Origin: Thermotoga petrophila RKU-1
GTDB lineage: Bacteria; Thermotogota; Thermotogae; Thermotogales; Thermotogaceae
Length of the DNA: 64,000 bases
Direction: 5' to 3'
NCBI RefSeq assembly: GCF_000016785.1
Contig: NC_009486.1
Coordinates: 744,001 to 808,000, forward strand
The position numbers were made by a program, and so were the translations under genes. Numbering within the stretch: position 1 is the stretch's first letter; each line of letters starts with the position of its first letter. Shown here one piece after another: positions 44,966 to 59,712 of the stretch. Under the pieces are notes generated by a model. The model ran no database searches and was not told the origin of the DNA. It saw only the letters and a list, made by a program, of their open reading frames with translations.

Positions 44966-46757
44966 GAATTTGAAACTCGAAGATCTTGTGACATCGCTTC
45001 AGAAGCTCGAATACAGAGGTTACGATTCAGCGGGTATCGCTTATTTGGGTGATAGTTTCGGAGTGTACAAAAAGAAGGGAAGGATAGATGTTCTAAAGAA
45101 CGGACTCAAACAAAAGCTGAACGATAGATTCTTCGTCGGAATCGCTCACACGAGATGGGCCACACATGGTGAGCCGAACGACATGAATGCCCATCCTCAT
45201 ATGGATTGCAAAGAAGAAATCGCGGTGGTTCACAACGGCATAATTGAAAATTATAGAGAGATAAGGGAGTTTTTGGAACAACGAGGACACGTTTTTTCAT
45301 CGGAAACGGATACCGAAGTGATCGCTCATCTTGTGGAGGAAGAGTTCGAAGGTGATCTGCTTGATGCCGTTCTGAAAGCCGTCAAGAAATTGAAAGGAGC
45401 CTACGCAATCGCAGTTGTTCATAAAAATGTTCCTGACACCATCGTTGCTGCAAGGAAAGGCAGCCCCCTTGTTGCTGGGATTGGAAGCGGTGTAGGGATT
45501 CTCGCGTCGGATGTGACTCCTCTTTTGAGGTTTACGAAAGACGTTGTTTTTCTGGAAGACGGCGACGTGATGGTTTTAAGAAAGGATGGATTTGAAGTTT
45601 ACAACACGGACGGGGTGAAGCAGCAAAGAAGGGTTTACCACGTTGACTGGGATGAAAAAGCGGCAGAGAAGGGTGGATACAAACACTTCATGTACAAGGA
45701 AATAATGGAGGATCCGCAAGCTCTTGTGAATGCACTCGTTGGAAGAGTGAAAAACGATCGACCATTTTTTGAAGAGCTCGAGTACTACGAAGAGCTTCTA
45801 AAGGATGCAGATAGAATCCGTGTGGTGTCGTGTGGAACCAGTTACTATGCAGGGTTGGTGTTCAAATATTTTCTGGAAAATCACACGGATATAGATGTTG
45901 AAGTCGAGGTTTCTTCTGAATTCAGATACAAGAGGCCTCACATAAAGGAAGGGGATGTTCTGATAGCCATCTCACAGTCTGGGGAAACGGCCGATACCCT
46001 TGAATCCGTTAGACTCGCTAAAAAGCACGGTGCAAAGATCGTTTCAATTGTGAACGTGGTGGGTTCCACACTCGATAGAGAATCCGATGTGACGCTCTTC
46101 ATGAACGCGGGGCCCGAAATAGGAGTTGCCGCGACGAAAACCTACGTGGCTGAACTCGCTGTGCTGTACCTTCTTGGACTGAAAGTAATGGAGATAAACG
46201 GCTACTGGGATAGGGAAGCAGAAGAGATTCTGGACAAGCTCGTTCGTATGCCAGAACTTCTGGAGAACGTGCTGAGAAAGGATCCTCAAATAAGGGAGCT
46301 TTCTGAAAAATACAAAGATTACAGGAACTTCATGTACATAGGAAGAGGATACGGTTATCCCACTGCACTGGAAGGCGCTTTGAAACTGAAGGAAATAACG
46401 TACATACATGCCACAGCTTATCAAGCAGGCGAACTCAAACACGGTCCCATAGCCCTTCTGGATGTTGATTTTCCAGTTTTCGCTGTGATGCCGGACGATA
46501 GTCTGTTCTTCAAAACCAAGAGCAACGTGATCGAATCTAAATCGAGGAATGCACCTGTGATTGTTCTGGGAACGGAGGGTAACAGAAGTCTCGAAGAGAT
46601 CACAGGTGATATCATTCATGTTCCCCCAACCCATGAGAGTCTCTATCCGCTCATGATGGCTCCGGTTATACAGCTGTTTGCTTATCATATAGCGGATTTG
46701 AAAGGACTGGATCCGGATAAGCCCAGAAATCTTGCAAAGAGTGTCACTGTGGAGTGA
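44937..46757 (+). CDS. glmS: Glutamine-fructose-6-phosphate aminotransferase
   Basis: A 606-residue enzyme that makes glucosamine-6-phosphate, the entry to UDP-GlcNAc; glmM at 0.4-1.7 kb performs the next step. Seen: nucleophile Cys2 (MCGIVGMVG), glutaminase segments RGYDSAGIA and THTRWATHGEPNDMNAHPH (as HTRWATHGEP), two SIS sugar-isomerase domains (SCGTSYYAG, SQSGETADTLESV) and the C-terminal DKPRNLAKSVTVE. I see no glmS ribozyme leader; the start lies within plsX, leaving no room for one. Confidence 0.97.
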   Translation: MCGIVGMVGENLKLEDLVTSLQKLEYRGYDSAGIAYLGDSFGVYKKKGRIDVLKNGLKQKLNDRFFVGIAHTRWATHGEPNDMNAHPHMDCKEEIAVVHNGIIENYREIREFLEQRGHVFSSETDTEVIAHLVEEEFEGDLLDAVLKAVKKLKGAYAIAVVHKNVPDTIVAARKGSPLVAGIGSGVGILASDVTPLLRFTKDVVFLEDGDVMVLRKDGFEVYNTDGVKQQRRVYHVDWDEKAAEKGGYKHFMYKEIMEDPQALVNALVGRVKNDRPFFEELEYYEELLKDADRIRVVSCGTSYYAGLVFKYFLENHTDIDVEVEVSSEFRYKRPHIKEGDVLIAISQSGETADTLESVRLAKKHGAKIVSIVNVVGSTLDRESDVTLFMNAGPEIGVAATKTYVAELAVLYLLGLKVMEINGYWDREAEEILDKLVRMPELLENVLRKDPQIRELSEKYKDYRNFMYIGRGYGYPTALEGALKLKEITYIHATAYQAGELKHGPIALLDVDFPVFAVMPDDSLFFKTKSNVIESKSRNAPVIVLGTEGNRSLEEITGDIIHVPPTHESLYPLMMAPVIQLFAYHIADLKGLDPDKPRNLAKSVTVE

Positions 46758-46774
46758 TCTGGAGGTGAAACCAG

Positions 46775-47107
46775 GTGATAGATGTTTTGAAGAAAATCCT
46801 GAAAAAGATCTCTGAGAAAGGCGGAGAGAACCCGGTTGTGCTTGATATGAGAAAAACACCTGTTCCAACGGATTACTTTGTGATTTTTACGGCGAATTCC
46901 TACACTCATATGAGGGCGATGAGGGACGAACTGATCGATCTGATAAAGGAATTGTCGCTACCCTTGATCTACTATGACAAAGGCGAAGAATACGAATGGT
47001 TGATCATAGATGCAGGCAGTGTTGTGATCCACATCTTCACGGAGAAAGGAAGAGATTTCTACGACCTTGAAGGACTCTGGATAGACGCGGACAGGATAAG
47101 TGTTTGA
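46775..47107 (+). CDS. rsfS: Ribosome silencing factor RsfS
   Basis: A 110-residue Iojap/RsfS protein that binds L14 and blocks subunit joining when nutrients are short. Seen: [57 protein letters not shown] and [10 protein letters not shown]. The start is GTG at 46775 with GGAGGTGAAACCAG before it. It lies between glmS and clpX; the clpX ATG is 14 bases downstream of its stop. Confidence 0.93.
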   Translation: MIDVLKKILKKISEKGGENPVVLDMRKTPVPTDYFVIFTANSYTHMRAMRDELIDLIKELSLPLIYYDKGEEYEWLIIDAGSVVIHIFTEKGRDFYDLEGLWIDADRISV

Positions 47108-47120
47108 GGAGGATGAGAGG

Positions 47121-49545
<2,425 letters not shown>

Positions 49546-49591
49546 GTCTTTCACCTCCTTCAATAATGCTTTGTCTTCTTCGATAAAAAAA

Positions 49592-49668
49592 TGGTCGGGG
49601 CGACTGGACTTGAACCAGCGACCTCCTGCTCCCAAGGCAGGCGCGCTAGCCACCTGCGCTACGCCCCG
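49592..49668 (-). tRNA. tRNA-Pro (TGG)
   Basis: A 77-nt cloverleaf with encoded CCA. The acceptor stem is CGGGGCG/CGCCCCG, the anticodon arm CCTGC-CTTGGGA-GCAGG gives TGG, and the T loop is GTTCAAGTC. A seven-T run follows at once (49591-49585), a possible terminator in front of the fmdB-like gene. Confidence 0.97.
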
Positions 49669-49680
49669 ATCCATTTTTAA

Positions 49681-49709
49681 ATGATACCATTAATCTGTCG
49701 CCAGTTCAA
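49681..49709 (-). promoter_or_regulatory. tRNA-Pro promoter
   Basis: On the minus strand TTGAAC (49709-49704) and TATCAT (49686-49681), 17 bases apart with a TGG extension before the -10, end 12 bases upstream of the tRNA 5' end. Confidence 0.7.
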
Positions 49710-49767
49710 CTCGCTTTTTCTTCTGATAATATATTATTATGAAAACTCAGGGATAGGGTGGAGATTG

Positions 49768-51120
49768 ATGAAGAAAGTTCTCATCGTTGACGACAGCAAA
49801 TTCTGGCGGCTTGTCGTTTCTGATATCGTAAAAAACATCAAGAAAGACGTAGAGATCCTCCTCGCAGAGGGTGGAATGGACGGGTTACAGAAGGCTTTGA
49901 ATCACAGACCCGACTACTTCATCATCGATTACAACATGCCTGATTTTTCTGGGCTGTATCTTTCTGTTGTTTTGAGAGAAATGAAAGCTTTCAAAGACTC
50001 AGGAATAGTCATATTAACGGCATCCTCTGACACGATCAATCCCTTCTGGGCGAAAAAGAGTGGAGCGAATCTGTTCATAAACAAAGGAAAAAAAGAGGAA
50101 ATCGAGAAGGAACTTCAGGTTTTTCTGAACACTCCATACGAGTCTCTCAAAAACTATGAGAGCAGCGAATCTGGAAACGTTTTTCATATCGTTGAAAAGC
50201 GATTGAAAAGGGAGATTCTTGAGAAAGAAATTCTCTCTTATCTCAAGTACTCCCGTGACGAGAGATACGTGATTTCCCTTCTTGTTATGCTGTTCAGAAA
50301 TTTCTCTCTGTTTGGAAGCTTCAGAGCGCTTCTTATTTCCACGAGTGAAGGAAGGATTTACTCCTTTGGAAAGCCGGTTGATAAAGAAGTTCTCAGAAAG
50401 TTTTTGATCTCCAAACTGGAAAAACCGACATCTCCATCTTTCTGGTCCTTTCATGGTGTTTTCGGTGAGGGCTCGATTTCGGATGATAACATTTCTGCAG
50501 TCGTGAAAGATGACGGAACAGAACTCGGGGTTGTCCTATTCGAAGATGTTGAAAATCCATTCCTCTTGAGAAATGCTTTAGAAGATTCTCTTTCGAGTCT
50601 CATGGTTCTTTTCAGAAATCTGAACGACTTTCGAGATTACGTGATCGCTTCAGAAACAGACGGACTGACGGGTTTGTTCAACAAGAGGGCCATCATGAGA
50701 TTTCTGGAGGAGGTTCTTCGAAGCGGAAAGAATATCGCAGTGGCTATGATGGATATAGACGATTTCAAGAAGATAAACGACACGTTCGGCCATCCTGTGG
50801 GAGATGAAGTGTTGAGGGCGGTGGCAAACATACTGAGGGAAACTGTGAAAAGCGGAAAAGTGGGAAGATACGGTGGAGAGGAGTTCATGGTGGTGTTTGA
50901 AACAGGTGAACGAGACGCGGTGGTAAAAACGATGAATAGCATCATGGAGAACATCAGAAACTTCGACTGGCAGAAGATATTCGGAAGTGAAAAGAAAGTA
51001 ACTTTGAGTGGAGGAGTTGCGTTTTCAAAGAAAGAGTCCTCACCGGTGGAATTGATAGAGGAAGCAGACAAAAAACTTTACACAGCTAAGCGTTCTGGGA
51101 AAGATCGTTACGTGATATAA
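49768..51120 (+). CDS. Response regulator with GGDEF output domain (diguanylate cyclase)
   Basis: A 450-residue signalling protein. Residues 1-118 form a receiver with the phosphoryl site intact (Asp8, Asp9, Asp54 in IIDYNMP, Thr in ILTASS, Lys in INKG). Residues 130-290 are an unassigned mixed alpha/beta region, perhaps GAF-like (FRALLISTSEGRIYSFGKPVDKE). Residues 300-450 are a GGDEF domain with active-site GGEEF (about 369-373), so c-di-GMP synthesis is likely. The RxxD inhibitory site before GGEEF is absent. The ATG at 49768 follows GGTGGAGATTG. The stop is only 28 bases before trpE, so readthrough into the trp operon is possible. Confidence 0.9.
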   Translation: MKKVLIVDDSKFWRLVVSDIVKNIKKDVEILLAEGGMDGLQKALNHRPDYFIIDYNMPDFSGLYLSVVLREMKAFKDSGIVILTASSDTINPFWAKKSGANLFINKGKKEEIEKELQVFLNTPYESLKNYESSESGNVFHIVEKRLKREILEKEILSYLKYSRDERYVISLLVMLFRNFSLFGSFRALLISTSEGRIYSFGKPVDKEVLRKFLISKLEKPTSPSFWSFHGVFGEGSISDDNISAVVKDDGTELGVVLFEDVENPFLLRNALEDSLSSLMVLFRNLNDFRDYVIASETDGLTGLFNKRAIMRFLEEVLRSGKNIAVAMMDIDDFKKINDTFGHPVGDEVLRAVANILRETVKSGKVGRYGGEEFMVVFETGERDAVVKTMNSIMENIRNFDWQKIFGSEKKVTLSGGVAFSKKESSPVELIEEADKKLYTAKRSGKDRYVI

Positions 51121-51148
51121 TAACTGAAAAATCACAGTGGGTGATAGC

Positions 51149-52518
51149 ATGCACGTGCTGAAGCTCGTTTCGGATCTGGAAACACCGGTTTCCACTTTTA
51201 TGAAGGTTTCCAGAGGAGAAGAATTCGCTTTCCTGCTTGAAAGCGTGGAGCTCGGTTCCGCTTTCGGAAGGCATTCCTTCATAGGTATAGGAAAAAAAGA
51301 CGTGCTCGTTTTCGAAAAGGGAATCTTGAGAACTTCGAATCAGCAGCTCGATTATACTTCCTCTCCTCTCAAAGCGATAAAAGACTGGCTTGAGGTCTAT
51401 AGATACAACGTCAAACACGACGAACTCCCTTCGTTCAGGGGAGGAGCAGTTGGCTTCGTCAGTTATGACTACATTTCTTACATAGAGAAAGTCAAAGTCA
51501 GAGCCTCTGTGTTTCCCACGTTTTATTTCGTGGTGCCTGAGCATCTCATAATATTCGATCACCTGAAGAACAACGTCTTCATCATCAGCGATAGTCCTGA
51601 GGAACTTGCATCGAAGGTCTTGAGCCCTTTTGAAGAGGAACCAGAGAAGAACGTTTTTGTGACAGAACCGGAATCGAACTTCGAAAGAGAGCAGTTCTAC
51701 AAAGTGGTTGAAAAGGCCAAAAAGTACATTGTAGAAGGTGACATATTCCAGGTGGTTCTCTCTCAGGCTTTCACATTCAAAACGACGCTGGATCCGTTCT
51801 ACATCTACAGGGCGCTCAGAATGATCAATCCTTCTCCCTACATGTTTTATCTGAAGTTCGGAGACACGGTCGTTTTGGGATCTTCTCCCGAAACCATGGC
51901 GAAGGTGGAAGGAGACAAGGCCACTGTGAAGCCAATTGCCGGCACCAGACCGCGGGGAAGAACTGTTGAAGAAGATCTGAAGCTGGAGAGAGAACTTTTG
52001 AACGACGAAAAAGAGATAGCAGAGCACGTTATGCTTGTGGATCTTGGAAGAAACGACCTTGGAAGAGTCTGTAAAGAAGGAACCGTGCGAGTGGAGAAGA
52101 AGATGGTTATCGAAAGGTACTCCCATGTTATGCACATAGTCTCGCAGGTGAGCGGTGAATTGAAGGACGATAAAGATGCTGTGGATGTGTTCGAAGCGAC
52201 TTTCCCTGCGGGGACAGTCTCTGGCGCACCCAAAGTGAGGGCAATGGAGATCATAGAAGAACTCGAACCCACCCCACGAGGGCCATACGCTGGAGCCGTC
52301 GGGTATTTCTCTTTCCCCGATGATAAAGGAAAGATGAACATGGATTCTGCTATCACCATCAGGTCCTTTTTCTTCAAAGGTAAACAGGGATGGCTCCAGG
52401 CAGGAGCGGGTATCGTTTACGATTCCGTTCCGGAGCGTGAGTATCAGGAGACTCTGAACAAACTCAGGGCGTTGTTCAGAAGCCTGGAAGTTGCGCAGAA
52501 GATCCAGGGGGGATTGTT

Positions 52519-52522
<4 letters not shown>
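51149..52522 (+). CDS. trpE: Anthranilate synthase component I
   Basis: A 457-residue chorismate-utilising enzyme that makes anthranilate with TrpG. Seen: the feedback-site region near [26 protein letters not shown], the catalytic [57 protein letters not shown] and [17 protein letters not shown]. The start is taken as ATG 51149 after GGGTGATAGC; GTG 51137 is also in frame. It opens trpEGDCFBA. No leader peptide or attenuator fits in the 28 bases upstream. Confidence 0.95.
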
Positions 52523-55497
<2,975 letters not shown>

Positions 55498-55499
55498 GA

Positions 55500-56669
55500 A
55501 TGAAAGGTTACTTTGGTCCTTACGGAGGTCAGTACGTTCCCGAGATTCTCATGCCTGCCCTTGAAGAACTCGAGGCGGCTTACGAGGGAATCATGAAGGA
55601 TGGATCGTTCTGGAGAGAGTTCAACGACCTTCTAAGGGATTACGCTGGACGCCCCACTCCTCTTTACTTCGCCAGAAGGTTGAGTGAAAAGTACAACGCC
55701 AGGATTTATTTGAAGCGTGAAGATCTTCTTCACACAGGTGCTCACAAGATAAACAACGCCATAGGTCAGGTGCTTCTCGCGAAGAGGATGGGAAAAACAA
55801 GAATAATAGCGGAAACAGGAGCGGGGCAGCACGGCGTTGCCACCGCGACGGCCGCTGCGCTCTTTGGAATGGAGTGCGTCATATACATGGGCGAAGAAGA
55901 CACGATCAGACAGAAACCCAACGTTGAGAGAATGAAACTCCTCGGCGCGAAAGTGGTTCCCGTGAAGAGCGGAAGCAGAACGCTGAAAGACGCCATAAAC
56001 GAAGCCCTTCGGGATTGGATCACGAACCTTCAGACCACCTACTACGTTATCGGATCCGTCGTGGGACCTCACCCGTATCCGATCATAGTGAGAAACTTTC
56101 AGAAGGTGATTGGTGAGGAAACAAAAAAGCAGATCCTTGAGAAGGAAGGGAGATTGCCGGATTACATCGTTGCGTGTGTTGGAGGAGGAAGCAACGCTGC
56201 CGGTATCTTCTACCCGTTCATAGATTCCGGTGTGAAGCTGATCGGAGTGGAAGCCGGTGGAGAAGGCCTCGAAACCGGAAAGCACGCAGCTTCTCTTCTC
56301 AAAGGGAAAATTGGATACCTACACGGAAGTAAGACCTTCGTTCTTCAGGATGACTGGGGCCAGGTTCAGGTGACACACTCGGTTTCGGCGGGACTGGACT
56401 ATTCCGGTGTGGGGCCTGAACACGCTTATTGGAGGGAGACTGGAAAAGTTCTGTACGATGCGGTGACGGATGAAGAAGCTCTCGATGCCTTCATCGAACT
56501 TTCAAGGCTGGAAGGGATCATTCCAGCACTCGAAAGCTCTCACGCACTGGCTTACCTGAAGAAGATCAATATAAAGGGTAAGGTCGTCGTTGTGAACCTT
56601 TCAGGGCGCGGCGACAAGGATTTAGAATCAGTTTTGAACCATCCGTACGTCAGGGAGAGGATAGGATGA
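55500..56669 (+). CDS. trpB: Tryptophan synthase beta chain (TrpB1 type)
   Basis: A 389-residue PLP enzyme that joins indole and serine. Seen: [16 protein letters not shown], the Schiff-base Lys83 in [15 protein letters not shown], the substrate loop [18 protein letters not shown], the phosphate cup [41 protein letters not shown] and LSGRGDKD. The COMM and alpha-contact regions mark it as TrpB1, the form that pairs with TrpA. The ATG at 55500 is favoured; GTG 55494 overlaps the trpF stop. Confidence 0.96.
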   Translation: MKGYFGPYGGQYVPEILMPALEELEAAYEGIMKDGSFWREFNDLLRDYAGRPTPLYFARRLSEKYNARIYLKREDLLHTGAHKINNAIGQVLLAKRMGKTRIIAETGAGQHGVATATAAALFGMECVIYMGEEDTIRQKPNVERMKLLGAKVVPVKSGSRTLKDAINEALRDWITNLQTTYYVIGSVVGPHPYPIIVRNFQKVIGEETKKQILEKEGRLPDYIVACVGGGSNAAGIFYPFIDSGVKLIGVEAGGEGLETGKHAASLLKGKIGYLHGSKTFVLQDDWGQVQVTHSVSAGLDYSGVGPEHAYWRETGKVLYDAVTDEEALDAFIELSRLEGIIPALESSHALAYLKKINIKGKVVVVNLSGRGDKDLESVLNHPYVRERIG

Positions 56670-57385
56670 AGGGCTTTATTGCATACATCCCCGCTGGATT
56701 TCCCGATCTTGAAACCACAAGGAAAATACTTATCGCTCTCAACGAACTCGGCATCACAGGTGTGGAGATAGGAGTTCCGTTCTCCGATCCGGTGGCTGAC
56801 GGTCCTGTTATTCAGCTTGCCCACAGCGTGGCTCTGAGAAATGGAGTCACTATGAAGAAGATCCTGGAGATGCTGGGTGAAATATCTGTTGATTACGATC
56901 TCTACCTGATGAGTTATCTGAATCCGATAGTGAACTATCCAGAGGGAAAAGAAAAACTCCTCGATGAATTGAAAAAACTCGGTGTGAAGGGCTTGATCAT
57001 ACCTGACCTGCCCTTGAGGGAGGTAAAGAACGTCAATATAGCGTATCCCATAGTTCCCTTCGTTGCACCGAACACCAAAGATGAGGAAATAGAGTTTATC
57101 AATTCCGTTCAGGCTCCGTTCGTCTATTACATATCCCGGTACGGCGTCACAGGTGAGAGGGAAGACCTTCCTTTCGCGGATCACATAAAGAGGGTGAAAG
57201 AAAGAATAAAACTTCCTCTCTTCGTGGGTTTTGGAATCTCCAGGCACGAACAGGTGGAGAAGGTGTGGGAGATCGCCGACGGTGCGATCGTCGGGAGCGC
57301 GCTTGTGAGAATAATGGAAGAAAGTCCGAAGGATGAGATTCCTAAGAAGGTTGTTGAGAAAGTGAAAGAACTCCTCGGAAAATAA
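56666..57385 (+). CDS. trpA: Tryptophan synthase alpha chain
   Basis: A 239-residue TIM barrel that releases indole from indole-3-glycerol phosphate. Seen: [15 protein letters not shown], the catalytic Glu in [21 protein letters not shown], the catalytic Asp in [12 protein letters not shown], and [29 protein letters not shown]. It is slightly shorter than the E. coli enzyme. ATGA coupling to trpB. It is the last trp gene, followed by a strong terminator. Confidence 0.95.
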   Translation: MKGFIAYIPAGFPDLETTRKILIALNELGITGVEIGVPFSDPVADGPVIQLAHSVALRNGVTMKKILEMLGEISVDYDLYLMSYLNPIVNYPEGKEKLLDELKKLGVKGLIIPDLPLREVKNVNIAYPIVPFVAPNTKDEEIEFINSVQAPFVYYISRYGVTGEREDLPFADHIKRVKERIKLPLFVGFGISRHEQVEKVWEIADGAIVGSALVRIMEESPKDEIPKKVVEKVKELLGK

Positions 57386-57409
57386 AAACCCCGCCTGCGC
57401 GGGGTTTTC
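57385..57409. terminator. Terminator at the end of the trp operon
   Basis: AAAACCCCGC (57385-57394) / GCGGGGTTTT (57399-57408) with loop CTGC, ending in TTTTC on the plus strand and TTTTTATT on the minus strand. It lies between convergent stops and should work both ways. Confidence 0.92.
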
Positions 57410-58343
57410 ACACGTACTGGTAACCATCCACGATCTTTTTTTCGCTCATCAAGTGTCTCTGGACGTATTGACCGCAGTTGCTGCCGATCTTGTTCTCCTC
57501 GAGTTCACCGATACTCAGGATCACCTCAAAACCAGCGTTTTTGAGCTCTTCTATGAAGTTCTGATGCTTCAGAAGTCCTTTTCTTTCGACGTCAACATCT
57601 GAATTCAGATTGTTCTCCTTTGAACGATAGGTAGGGTTCACCGGTGTGATTTTCACAAGGAACTTCTCAGGATCGAAGACTTCTATGATCACTTCCGGGT
57701 CCAGCGAGTACTCTTGTGCCACAGCGAAATTCAAGGTGATTTTTCTGTCGTTTTCTTTCACAAACCGCTTTCCGAACTCTGATATCTTGTCGAGAGACCA
57801 TTTTTTTACGGGAATGATCCGATCTCTTTCTTTCTCGTCTGTGGAGTGAATGGAAAACTGAAGCTGGAACTTACCTCTATAGTGTTTTTCCTTTATTTTA
57901 AGAAGCTCTTCGAAGAAAGAATCCGTCCCGTGAGGGGCGACTGTGGAAATCGAAGGCATCAGTCCAGGCGCTTCGTACCTTACTGGAAGTTCCTTCAGAA
58001 CATCGAGAACGGCTTCGTTTAGGGCGGGTTCTCCCATCCTTGCAAACTGTATTTTGAACTTCTCCGAAGGGATCCTTCCGTTTGGGTACCTGCTCTTCAC
58101 CAGAAAATCGATCTGTTCGAAGATTTCATCGGCGGAGAGTTTACCTTTGTAAAAACCTCCTGCGTCGCACATGAGACATCCCACGGGACATCCAGCGAGT
58201 GTTGAAACAATAAGAACCCATTTCTTTTCGCGGGGAATGGGCGGCTGAATCGATTCAACGAATTCCACCAGATTCCCTCTGGAAGTTTCTCCAAGATACA
58301 CGTATGCGACTTCTTCTTTTCCCACTCTCTTGAGAATTTTCAC
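57408..58343 (-). CDS. RlmN/Cfr-like radical SAM protein
   Basis: A 311-residue radical SAM protein. The 4Fe-4S motif is GCPVGCLMC (Cys52, 56, 59). The layout follows RlmN: KIQFARMGEPALN for the GEP motif, LQFSIHSTDEKERDRIIPVKK, and the C-terminal SNCGQYV whose Cys290 corresponds to the methyl-carrying Cys of RlmN. The second RlmN catalytic Cys, in CVSSQVGC, is replaced (IVSTLAGC). It may be an RNA or protein modifying enzyme, but not standard A2503 methylation. The start is GTG at 58343 after GGGGAGGTAAAAGCT, 5 bases after the MBL gene. Confidence 0.8.
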   Translation of the reverse strand: MKILKRVGKEEVAYVYLGETSRGNLVEFVESIQPPIPREKKWVLIVSTLAGCPVGCLMCDAGGFYKGKLSADEIFEQIDFLVKSRYPNGRIPSEKFKIQFARMGEPALNEAVLDVLKELPVRYEAPGLMPSISTVAPHGTDSFFEELLKIKEKHYRGKFQLQFSIHSTDEKERDRIIPVKKWSLDKISEFGKRFVKENDRKITLNFAVAQEYSLDPEVIIEVFDPEKFLVKITPVNPTYRSKENNLNSDVDVERKGLLKHQNFIEELKNAGFEVILSIGELEENKIGSNCGQYVQRHLMSEKKIVDGYQYV

Positions 58344-58348
58344 AGCTT

Positions 58349-58921
58349 TTACCTCCCCAGGAATATGTTCCTTTTCAGAAGATCTCCCACAGTTGTGATC
58401 TCGCCGTGGCCCGGACACACGAGCCAGTCCTCTGGAAGATTTTTGAAGAACTCTTTCACCTTTTTCAGCGTGGTTTTCATTTTCTCTTCCGATCCTCCAA
58501 GGTCTATTCTTCCGATCGTGTCGGCAAAGACCGTATCTCCGGTGAAAACCACTCCGTCGAAGATGATGAATCGAGACCCTTTTGTGTGACCTGGCACCTT
58601 AAGGGTTCTGAAATGAAGATCGATGTTCTCCCATGGAAGATCGACGATCACCGAATGGTCCATGAAATCACTGGAAAGGTTCGCGGCAGGATCTGTCAGC
58701 GTGAAGGCGTCTTCGGGAGAGATGAAAAGACCTCTCACATCCAGTTCCAGGATTCCCGATATGTGGTCACAGTGGCCGTGTGTGACGAGGACAACGACTG
58801 GCTTGCTGACGAATTGAGAGATCCCTTCTCCTGGATCTATCACGTAGAGAGTACCATCAATCTCAAACACGTAGGTGTTCACATCGAACGGCGGCGAAGT
58901 TGTGTATCTGCTGACTTTCAT
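58349..58921 (-). CDS. Metallo-beta-lactamase fold hydrolase
   Basis: A 190-residue MBL protein with a full dinuclear site: THGHCDH (motif 2), PGHTKG (motif 3), FTGDTVF (motif 4) and PGHGE (motif 5). It resembles glyoxalase II-like thioester hydrolases; HGHCDH differs from the usual HxHxDH in the third position but keeps the ligand His and Asp residues. The substrate is unknown. Its start overlaps the flavoprotein stop by 4 bases. Confidence 0.88.
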   Translation of the reverse strand: MKVSRYTTSPPFDVNTYVFEIDGTLYVIDPGEGISQFVSKPVVVLVTHGHCDHISGILELDVRGLFISPEDAFTLTDPAANLSSDFMDHSVIVDLPWENIDLHFRTLKVPGHTKGSRFIIFDGVVFTGDTVFADTIGRIDLGGSEEKMKTTLKKVKEFFKNLPEDWLVCPGHGEITTVGDLLKRNIFLGR

Positions 58922-59712
58922 ACTGTTCCCTCTCTTCTCAGGATCTCCATCGCTGTTTCGATGGCACTGCCCATCGCTATCGATGTCTGTCTGAAACCAC
59001 CTCTCGCATCCCCAACAATGAAAGTTCTTTCTCCAGGTTCAACGAAAGAAGTATTTGGGACCCTGCCCACAGACAAAAGGAGAGCGTCGAAGGTGAAAAC
59101 ACCGTGTTCTGTTTTCAGTTTAACCATTTTGCCCTCTTCTTCCACCTTGAGGATGGGGCATCTTTCATGATAATAGAATTTCTCGTATTTTTTCGCTCTC
59201 TCGACCAGGAGGGGAAGCGCTCTGATTCTGCTGCCTCTGTTGAAAAGATGTACCTCTTTTCCTCTCCTGAGAGCGTTCAAAGCGCTGTCGAATGCAGCGT
59301 CTCCTGCTCCATAGATTGCGAGTTGCTCGAATTCTGGAAGATCGATGAATTCATAGACCACATTCTTAGATACTTCGAACTCTGGAATCCTCTTTGGAAT
59401 CGTGCCACTTGCAACGATCACGTAATCGAACGAATAAGTTTCTCTTTCTGTCAGAATCTTTTCGTTTTCCACCTTTACAACTTCTTCCCTTATGAGTTCA
59501 GCACCAGATTCAAATAATCTTTTCTCCAGTGTTTTGCAGATCTCTTCACCGGGGGCTGGAGGCAAAACCGGGATGTTTTCAACGAGATGGGCGTTCCGCA
59601 AAAGTCCCCCCACCCTGTTTTTTTCGAACACTGTAACGTGAACGTTGTACCTCCTCAGAAACACAGCGGCTGCTACTCCTGCTGGCCCTGCTCCAACGAT
59701 TCCAACGCGCAC
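58918..59712 (-). CDS. Thioredoxin-reductase-like flavoprotein without redox CxxC
   Basis: A 264-residue two-dinucleotide-binding flavoprotein. The FAD loop is VGIVGAGPAGVAAAVFL (residues 3-19), the ATG-type motif YVIVASGT, the NAD(P) loop AIYGAGDAAFDSALNAL, and the second FAD contact TFIVGDARGGFRQTSIAMGSAIE. The CxxC dithiol that thioredoxin reductases carry in the NADPH domain is absent (GAGDAAF follows directly). It may reduce ferredoxin or another carrier. The start is GTG at 59712 after GGAGGAGATCCT; upstream in-frame codons lie in the isochorismatase gene, which it overlaps by 40 bases. Confidence 0.85.
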   Translation of the reverse strand: MRVGIVGAGPAGVAAAVFLRRYNVHVTVFEKNRVGGLLRNAHLVENIPVLPPAPGEEICKTLEKRLFESGAELIREEVVKVENEKILTERETYSFDYVIVASGTIPKRIPEFEVSKNVVYEFIDLPEFEQLAIYGAGDAAFDSALNALRRGKEVHLFNRGSRIRALPLLVERAKKYEKFYYHERCPILKVEEEGKMVKLKTEHGVFTFDALLLSVGRVPNTSFVEPGERTFIVGDARGGFRQTSIAMGSAIETAMEILRREGTV

